NCBI GenBank assembly: GCA_031308135.1
Contig: JAHLJT010000631.1
Location: 262,774,925 to 262,838,924 of the forward strand
DNA: 64,000 nt
Direction: 5' to 3'
DNA from: Acheta domesticus
Lineage: Eukaryota > Arthropoda > Insecta > Orthoptera > Gryllidae
The position numbers and the translations under genes were made by a program. Of the stretch, positions 13,201 through 23,200 are shown piece after piece. Positions within the stretch are counted from its first letter, which is position 1. The number at the start of each line of letters is the position of its first letter. The notes beneath the pieces were generated by a model. It worked only from the letters and a program-made list of their open reading frames with translations. It made no database searches and was not told the origin of the DNA.

Positions 13201-16200
13201 AAGGAAAACAAAATGTCATTTATCCAAGGATCCCGAATTGTTTAAGAGGCCTTGTTTGAAATTTTTCATTTGCAACTAATTCTTATTATTCAGTCAACAT
13301 AAAATTGCAAATTGTCTTATTGGTGTTTTGGATTTGGTGTAACAGATCTTTTTTGCCTGTTTTCTTGTTTCTTGAAATTACTATCATTGTCATCGTTGTT
13401 TTTATCACTACCATATTCATCACTGTATGTATCATTGTTTATTTCTTTCTTTTTGGTCTTCCTTACAAACTAGGACAACAAATTTTCCCACATTAGGGAT
13501 TTTTTTGCTAAGAAAAAATGTATTTTTGTAATTCCATTTCTGTGGTTGAATGCAGAATTCATATTTTCATTCATGAATTTTTCCATTTCAATCTCTTACA
13601 AAACACAACTTGCACTTGCTGGGTGTTGAACTGAGAGTGCAAGGCAATGTTGACCTTTGGCCTTATTGAGCCTGCCATTTAACTAAATATCAGCAATGGT
13701 TTTTATTCTTTTCAATTTGCATTTCATTTACAATGCTATTCACTTATGACACTCTTTACTTGTCTATCCAATAATATTGCCTGCCATATCCATGGGTGCC
13801 AGAATAAGTGTGGAATACAAAATGGGATACATAAGGTCTTTATAGTCTAGCTATGTTACTCCATCATTCAAGCTTCTAGACATGAATGTAGTATGAAAAC
13901 ATAGACCCCAACCGATGTGGCTTAATCTGTGAATGAAAGTTAATCCTTGTATTTTTTGAATTGGGTAAAATTGGGTATTGAAGGAAAAAATTTGACTTAT
14001 ATGCAGGTATATACGGTATGTAGAGATACTTTCAGGACTAAAATAATATTAATATTTGATTAATATTACATGTACTGGGAAAATTTTATTAGAGGGAAGG
14101 AGAGAAATAAATATTTTTATTCCAGAGTAAACCATTCTTAGAAGTTACAGATTCCATGCAGAATGAGGGATGAATGACACATTTTGACTGCTAAAGTGGA
14201 CTGTCAACATTCTGCAAATGTAGTGTATTAGCAGTGTTGTCATTGAAAATGTGCAGAAAACACTTAAAGGAAAGAAAGATTCTTGGTTATCTATAAGACA
14301 GTAGATTTAAAATAGAAGTGAAGGTGACTTAATATCTATAGAAAATATATTTTGTGAAAGGATTAAATTAAACTTAAAAATACAATAAAGACTCGCTGAA
14401 GTACCCTCCATTGCCTGGATATTTCTTAATCATAATTGTTTATTAGATAGGAAAAGGAATTCTGTCTTGTGTATCCCTGCCCTGCCTCAAGGTTTCCCCA
14501 TGAATTCATAACTCCTCCTATGTCAGCCTGCCCAGCTTCACCTTGTTCCTCCTCAATCTTCCATGCCTTTCCCTGTCTCACATGGCATCACCCTGCCCTG
14601 CTGAGTTTGCACGATTGGTACCACCATTGTTACTATGGGTACCTAGCTCTAAACAGATGCATTAATGCTTACTCCTGACAAATGTCCATTAACAATTTTT
14701 TTTTACCATAATTTACTCAAAGCCTAAATATTTACTACTGGAATAAATCAAATTGCATTTAATAGAAAATTATTCATTCCAGAGATTATCCTGCATAAAC
14801 AGACAAAAATCAAACAATAACTGAATTGGTATTTATATCATTGAAATAACCATATGAGATCATAGAAAGAATTATTTTGAAACTGTGGACAAACATTAAT
14901 TTTTATCTTATATTTATTAAATTATGGATTATTTGGTTCATATTAAAGAACAATCACATCAAAGTTACCATGTTTTTGTTTTGTAGGCCCGTCCACAATC
15001 TACCAGGAGAATTTTACCTCAACCTGGATGCATTGCTAAACCTGTGCTGACAGTGCAAGACAAGATTGTAGGAGCAGTTTCTGCAACGCAATCACATCCT
15101 GTAAGGAGACCAATCTCTGTACAGCCTCCACGAAGCCATCATTTATGTGGCTTGGATCATGGTCCTCCACGACAACCGATGCCTGTTAGACGACCTGCAG
15201 TGGGACGACCTCGACCAAGCCCTCCTCAGAGACTGGTGTCAGAACATGGAAAGGCTCCTGGATCGCAAGTTGTGCTTCCCCAGTGCACAGGAGCCAGAGA
15301 TGAATTGGAAACATATGCAACAGAAGGGAGCCCTAGAACTTTCTCTACTCGTTCATCACTCAGCGATTTAACTATAAATAGTGGTGAACCTGGGATCTCA
15401 GGTGGTTGTGTGCGCAGGTACTTTACAGTTTGTTTTCTATTTTCATAAGTGAAGTCATAGGCTTCTGCGACCAGAGTTGGGCAAATGATCTGGACTGTCT
15501 GGGTGATACTGCATCAAAGCCTGTGGGGCCAACGTTTCAACCTTCTTGTGGTGGTCTTCCTCAGGGCCGGTCTGCCCAGCAGAGCAGCTCTGAAACATTG
15601 GCACCACAGCCTTCGACATGGCATCACCTGGACAGTCAAGATCATTTACTTCTATTTTCTTAGTTCTAGATACTTCATTGTTTGTGAGCAATCATTTAGT
15701 ACAGAAACTTAAAGAGTAATACCATCATTTTTAAATTCTCATTTTTTAATGCAGGTCACTTCTCAGTCGACCAGTGTCAGAAGGAACTTCTTGTGATACA
15801 CCTCTTAGATTTGCTACTGAAGATACTCCTCTTGAAGTGTCACATGCAGCATCCCTAAGTTCTTTAAGCGTATGTGAAGATGATGAAGACTTTCAAGGAG
15901 GTAAGATAGTAAATTCAAAGGAGGTAACTACTCTGATTCTTTACAATGATTTTCAAGTGTGCAAAGAAGGAAGACTTCATTCAATCCATGATTCTTGTTA
16001 ATGTGGTTATTCCATATTAGTTAAAGAGATACCTACTGGCTGAGTGGCAGATTACCTCTGTCTCTGCATTAAAGTTACATATTTTTTTCAAACCTCTCTT
16101 ACCTTGTTTGATCAGGAGATTTTCAAGTGTAAGCAGAAATGTTAGCTTAGAAGTGTCAATATTATAATATCACATATCCCTTAGTTTCCTTTCCATTCCT

Positions 16201-19200
16201 TTTTTTTTCCTGTTCAGAAGCAGAAGTGCTTCAAATAGGGGTAGTTTGAATCCTCGAATCCTGAAAAGACACTCAATCTAAGGGAAGAAAACCCTAAAAG
16301 AAAATTACCAGGACCTCTTGGAAGAGAGTTAAGGAATGATGTCAGCATGCCATACTTGAAAAATATAATATGCCACTTAAAATTTCAATGGAAATGAGCC
16401 CCATGATAAACTCACCATAATGACAAATGCAAGGAAATTGAACTTGGGATGCTGAACTGTTCAAGGTCTAGCACTAAATTAAATGAAGCTTTTAATGCAA
16501 TAGAGGAGTATAACATGAATATACAGTGTCAAGATAAACAAAAAAAGAAGAGAAATGGAAATGAAAGGAAAGGAAATTATGTTCACTTTCTTAGTGGAGT
16601 GGGAAGAGAAAAGCAAGCAAGGGGAGAATTGTCTGTAGCTATATAAGATGGAGAAAAATATTCACAGCTGGGAGGTCATTAGTAGGTCTCTATCTTGTAC
16701 TAAGAGGACACAACATTTTTATATTCAGAATTTAGGCTCCAACAGATGATGCAACTGATCTGAAAAAAGATATGTTTTTCCAGAAACTGACTATGCTGTT
16801 GGATTCAATAGGAAATCACCAAGGTGTGCTTTTTGGTTATTATAAGAGAGATGTTGGAAAAAGAATAGCACATAATGTTGTGGGCCAATACTCTGAAAAT
16901 GTAGTAATTGACAATGGAGCAAGACTTTAGAGACATGTGAACTGTATGATCTTAAAGAATTGAATGGCTATTTTCCACATAAAGAAATACATACTGTAAT
17001 ATACAAAATATTACAGAACAAACGCCGCGCCATAATCTGGACGGACGGAGCTGTAATATACAAAATATTACAAAACAAACGCCGCGCTTTAATCTGGACG
17101 GTCGCGGGTACTAGGTAACGAAGGTTGTTGACGGGCAGGAGGGGGGCGCTGGACTAGAGGGTTGGTGGTTGATTGGCATCGTGGTGGTAGCGGCGCGAAT
17201 GTAATCTGAATTATTTAAGTAGGACATCGATGTGAATAGGGAGGATAGATTGTGGAACAATAGTGCAAGAAGTGAGTCAGCAAGAAAGAAGCAGACTATT
17301 TCGGCGATGACCGGCGCGAAGAGGGATTTTCGGCGCGGAAGCCAAGGGGCTACGGACTGCGGGGCCATCGTTTCACAAAGCCAGACAGTTCAGTAGCATG
17401 AACCTGATGCATGCAATCAATCAAGAGAATTTATATTGTTAATCCCAAATTCCATTTTTAATAAACAAAATTATTGTTGTGCCACGTTATGTAATTCCTT
17501 CGGAATATAAATAATTTCAGACTTCCAGGCTTCTCTGTATAGAGGGCAATCTGGTGACAACCAGCCTGCAGGTAAGCGTGCAGGTGTGTCATCGTATAGA
17601 ACCCACAAACTGAGCTAGCGAATTAAAATAAAATTAAATTGAATAAGATAAAATAAATCAATCATTATTTTATCACAGTACATTTATGAGGAACAAGCTC
17701 ATTAGAAAACTGCAGTCAATAATGGACTACATAATTACTAGACTTGGAATTGTACGCACAAAAAAGTGATGATTTAGGCACCTAAAATTTTAAAATCAGG
17801 CACTATTAGGTATGAAAAGTGATGTTTTAGGCACAGAAAATAGGTGGCAGATTAAATTAGGTACTTTTTATTATTTAGGAAAGTCAATTATTTTTACATT
17901 TATGAGAGTAACTAGAAGCATGTTATTTTATTCACTTTCATTTCTTTTCTTTTCATTCTTTCACACTTTGCATTCTCAACCTGCAGCACAGCTGCACTAG
18001 GAATGGGTGCAATTGTGTAAGTGCGTGCTGATTGGAGATGAGTGCAAAACATTCTCTTTGTATTGATTTGCAGAGCTCCTTATGATGGGTGTTTTGGGTG
18101 AAAGATTTTGATGTGTAGTCAAATGCATATTCGATCAGGGAATGTTTGCATTCCGGGAAATTCGGGGAAGCATTTGTGTTTTGGTGTAACAAACTCAAAA
18201 AATGATGTTATATTTTAAAAAATATAATCGATTTTTTAAAAATACTTGTTTTCGGCAAAGAAGTATTAAAATAGGGATCAACTGCCCTTTTAGGATACTT
18301 AAGAAACTATTAGCTTTCAGTATATCTAGTTTTATATGCTTTGTAAATATCTGTAATTATTTGCAATTATTATTTGCACAACTTAAAGGAACTAAATTTG
18401 TCCTAAAATACGAGGTCTATTAAATAACAAAACAAAGGACAACAATAAAGTGAACCAATGTTCCGGTACAAAGAGGTGCAGAGGTATAAGGAGGTGAATA
18501 AGACCAACTAAAAGGAAAACCTCATGTCAAAAGATATTTTGCCTTGTGTATAACCCTCATGTCAAAATGTGGAAACACAAAATCAAATACAAATCTTCAA
18601 AAAATTGCAGATTTATATCTGCAATTTTATAATATTGCCCAAGATTATAATATTGAAGGCGTTCAAGATGATTCCAGTGAATTGAACCTGACAGAGAAAT
18701 TAAAGTGCATCCCAAAAGGATTTGCTAAAGATTACTACAAATTTTTAGAAAAATTCACTCGCAAAGCAGCTAAAGTGCTGGGGGAAAAGGGAAAATGTGA
18801 ATATAAAACTAGACTTGTGGTGGACAGACAATATAAAGAATCTAATTGAAGAAAAAACAAGTCATATTTGAGATAGATTTCAACAAAGGATTTAGTAGGC
18901 AGAAGTGAATTTACCAAATGAAGTATTTGTTCAAGAAAGGCAAAAAAATGTATTTTGGGAGCAAAAATGTGACAAAGTAGATGAGTGTATTGGTAGCACC
19001 AAATCCAGAGGCATGGAAAACATTCCATGAAATTGAAAACTACCCAAGAGTGGCATTTAGTAGACCCAATTGGTATTGAAAAATGGAAAAAATTCTTTTG
19101 ACAAAAAAAATAGAACTGAATTTCAGGGAATAGATTATGAACCATTGCAGGTAAATTCGATTGCGCCAGAGGTGACTTTGGAGGAGGTAAAATAAAGACT

Positions 19201-20179
19201 CATGAAAAATGATAAAGCACCAGGACCTGGAGGTACATCCATGGAGCTTGTTAAACTTTATCCTATTGTAACTTTGGAATTAATCACAGAAATATTCAAT
19301 GGCATTTTAAAAGTAGGTAAAATGCTAGAAATATGGAAATTAGCCTATATGAATTCAATTTACAAAAAAAAAGGCAATAAAAAGGATGTAAGGATGTGTG
19401 CTAAAGAATTGAATTGGAAATGCAAATATCAGACTCAGAAGAGCAAAGTGGTTTTAGGATAGGAAAATCCTGTATAGACAGTATATTCTGTCTCAAACAG
19501 CTGATTTCATAATTTGAAAAAGCCTTATGATAATGTCCCAGTAAAAGAAGTGGGGAGTGGAAGAGAAAAGAATATCGACAATGTATAAATGCAGTCAAAC
19601 GATTTTATAAAGATAACAGAAATTGAGTAAATGTGGGAAAATGTCTATCAAGTGACTTCCCAATAAATAAAGGATTACAGCAAGGCTGCTGTTTATTTCC
19701 AAACCTGTTTAAGATATACATTGGTAAAGCCTTGAAAGAATGAAAAAGAAAGTGTAGAAATACGAGTGTGAAAATAGGTAATGAAACATTGTTTAGTCTA
19801 CTACTTGCAGATGAACAGGTGGTATTGGCTGAAGACAAAGATGATGTAACATATATGTTTAGAAAATTAATAGAAGATAGTGGAAAATGGGGAATGGAAA
19901 TAAATGTGCAAAAGACTGAATATATGGTGGTAAGGATATGATGTAGAGACTAGTAAAAGAATAGTTAAAAGTACAATGCAGTATAAGTATTTGGGAGTCA
20001 CTCTAACAGTAGATGGAAGAGATGAACAGGATGTGAAAAATAAAAATATAAGAGGAAAAATAGCCACAGGACAGTATAATCCAGTGCTATGGAACTCAAT
20101 TATTTCAATAAAGACAAAAAATGAATATGTACCTCTTTCATAGAGAGTACAAACTCCACGGGGCAGAAGTCTGACACAC

Positions 20180-20230
<51 letters not shown>

Positions 20231-23200
20231 TTCAAGCAATAGAAATGTTGTTCTCGCAAAGATGTTGTAAACTTTCTCTGTTATAAGAAGTAAAATGAAA
20301 GTGCAAACCATCTTGAATAATACATTCAAAATTTAATAAATCAAATGGTATGGACATATGAGAGGGTTGAAATCGGATAGACTTCCACAAAAGGTTTGGG
20401 AATGGATACGCAATTAAAAAAGATACAGGGGAAGCCCGAGAAGGACACGAAACATTTCAATAACTGAAGCCATGGAGAAAAGAGAGATAGAGGAAAATTA
20501 CATGTGGGATAAAGAGAATGGAAATTTGGTTACAGAAAACAGACAAGGCTCTAAAATTAGCACTACATGGATACATAGACACATCCCTTAACAATAATAT
20601 GGGAAAACATGTGCTGTGGTGTCACCACTAGTCAAGTTGTTTTAATAAAGATGTTTTTAATAATTGATGTACACACATCAATTTTAGGTATTCTTCAACG
20701 TTAAAAATAGAAATGTACTCTTCTTATAATCATCTTTTATCAAATGAACACCAAAGTTTCCAAGTTTGTTTGCTTTTTGTCCCAAAGATCTCGTACAATT
20801 ACAATTGTACTATATAATAAAAGATGCATATATGTTTCCTCAAAGTATGTTTCTTTTAGGAATACTCTCCAGAAATAGTCCTTTATTGCCCATTAAAAAA
20901 TTGGTAGGCATATGAATGTATGGTAAATTTCTTTAAAGAACATCTACAGTTTAATTCTGAATTATAATAAATGTATTAAAATTTAATTTACAGAATATGA
21001 AACAAAAGGTTTCTATCAAGCATTTCCAATTTCTTTTGTGTGTAGGTTTGTATGTGTATGTGTGTGTGTGTGTGCCTTCTTTGAACTGAATTAGTTTTTG
21101 TGAAAATTCCCTTTCCTATTTGTTTCAGAGCATGCCCGTCCAGCATCTGGTGCATCAAGTACTCACTCGCCTGTCCCCCATGTGTTGAATACTTCTGAAC
21201 AAACATCAGAAGGCGATACACTGGAAGCCCCTCCCTGCCCTCATCTGATGATGGCTTCGGATGGGAGCTGGGGGGACCGTAGTGACAGACATGAAGATTC
21301 TACTACTTCTTCCCGTCCTCTAAACAAAAACAGTTCAGCTTCAGAAGAAATGGTCACAGTCCTGTCTCGTAACGGTTCTCTAAGTTCATTAAGTGTTGAT
21401 TCGTTTGGTTCAACTGAACCCACTCCTTCAGAACAAGCGTTATTAGAACAATGTATTAGTTCAGGTATGCCAAAAAGCAAATCTGAAGTAAGTGGATCCA
21501 AAGGAAGTAGAATCGCAGTTCCAGTTTTGAAGAAAAAAGTGGGGATGTCATGCAAGCTTCCTCTTTCATCTCTTGCTAGTTCAGAGTGCCACAAACTCGC
21601 TGAAGAAGATCACATTCCTTCTCTACCAATGCCAAAATTAGAGCTGAGACCAAATTCAAGGCATAATCGTGAGACATCCAGTTTGGAATCTGACATGATG
21701 CACTTGTCTCTACAAGATGAAGCCAGCTGTAGTAGTAGTGGTGGTGGTGGTGGTGGTGGTGGTGGGGATAGTAATCTTCCAAAAAACGGGCTGGAGTCGT
21801 CTGCTGCAGTTCCAGCCACGAAGGACACTGTAGTAGACGCAAACGGAAGCAATACCGCAATCGCCAACACCAGCATCATCAGTACCACTGTCACCACCAG
21901 AATCATCACCAACGCAGTCGCCGAGAACGATCCCCTCGGCATACACTTGACCACAGAAATGAAGAACGAGAGAAGCTCCCCTGCACTTGTGCCCACCAAT
22001 TCTCACACCACTGAAACTTTCTCTCTAGGAAGCAATTGCGAAGACCTTCTGGTTGTAAACACACTAACTCTTGAGGATGGTAAGAAAGTTCTAGAGATAG
22101 ATCTGAAAGAAGATACTCGACCTGATTATATCAGACAAACTAGTTCCTCATTATATGAATGTGCTACCATGACTGTAAAGGAAGAATTATACAAACGGCA
22201 GCCATCTATTTTTGATGATTCACCTAAAGTGAAAAGATTGGTTCCTAAAGGCGAAATACTCAGCCCTGAAAGTAACACAAATGATAGCAAGTCACCTCTT
22301 TCTTCAGGTGAGAGCCCTTCTTCAGACTTCATAAGTGATGGAGATAGCTCAAAGAAGAAACAAGTTGGTGATGCAATGATCACATCATTGGATAGAATGA
22401 CTGAGGAGTTGGTAAATGGACAAAAAGAAAAGGATGGAGAAGCACCAGTTATGAAACAGAGTTTAGTGGGCAGTGATACTTGGAATGAAGATGCATCTCC
22501 AAATGATGTTTCGTTTCCTAGTCTGAGTATCAGTGCTCCTATGGTAGCATCTTTTAAAAGCGACAAAGATGACATGGCTGCCCTTCCTGAACTGGTTGAA
22601 GAGGATGTGTCTGGTCCAGGGCCTCAAGAAGCATCAATGACAGATTCTCATCTTATAGAATTAGAAGCTGAAAGGGTAGCTGGAGCAGTGAAGGCAGAAG
22701 TCGAAGACATGGACCAAAGTGTGAACAGTCTTAATTCTATGGATTTGGATAATATCAAACCTCCATCCATGATGGGAAGTCTTTTGTCATTGACTACTAG
22801 TCTTTCAGGTCATCTAGAAAATGATTCGTTTGACAGTAAAGACCGGTGTCACTCGGCATCAACTACTCCTGCCCAGCCTCGTCCTACTTGTGGTGCACAA
22901 AGCCGATCAGAGGGAAAACCATCTAGGAAAAAATCTCTCCCCATCGGAATGATGGTGAGACGTGCATTAGGTAATAACCATAATAGCAGTATGGAGAATC
23001 TCTTGGACAACAACAATGTATGTTCATCTAGTAGTTGCAACTCCCATATAGATAATATTAAGCCTCCATCTGCAATGGAAGAAGTAATGGATCTAGTTGA
23101 CATGGAAAATAGCATGGTTAGTGTAGCCAGCATTACATCAGAAGTGGCAGATTCCTCTGGAAAAGATCAGTCAAATTCTGAACCATCTCCAGCCAATAGT

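Larger units (their letters stand above)
16420..20620 (+). mobile_element. Degenerate non-LTR retrotransposon (LINE), plus strand, split by an insertion
   Basis: The endonuclease part is at 16420-16990: ARKLNLGMLN, then NERKGNYVHFLSG and a SVAI segment in frame pieces. After an insertion, the reverse transcriptase resumes from about 18540. KNDKAPGPGGTSMEL lies near 19205-19250, EEQSGFRIGKSCIDSIFCLK near 19435-19500, LQQGCCLFPNLFKIYI near 19672-19720 and LLLADEQVVLAEDKDD near 19800-19850. A C-terminal IKWYGHM ... RLPQKVWEW ... SPRRTRN region lies near 20340-20450. The catalytic box is degraded: the usual ADD reads ADE. A GA microsatellite interrupts it at 20187-20226. The copy is dead and on the same strand as APC. 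Confidence 0.85.
15901..21128 (+). other. Large APC intron filled with a broken LINE
   Basis: 5.2-kb intron before the giant last exon. It holds the interrupted LINE described separately. The flanks 15901-16420 and 20620-21128 show nothing I recognise except a (TG)n run at 21051-21074. Confidence 0.6.
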
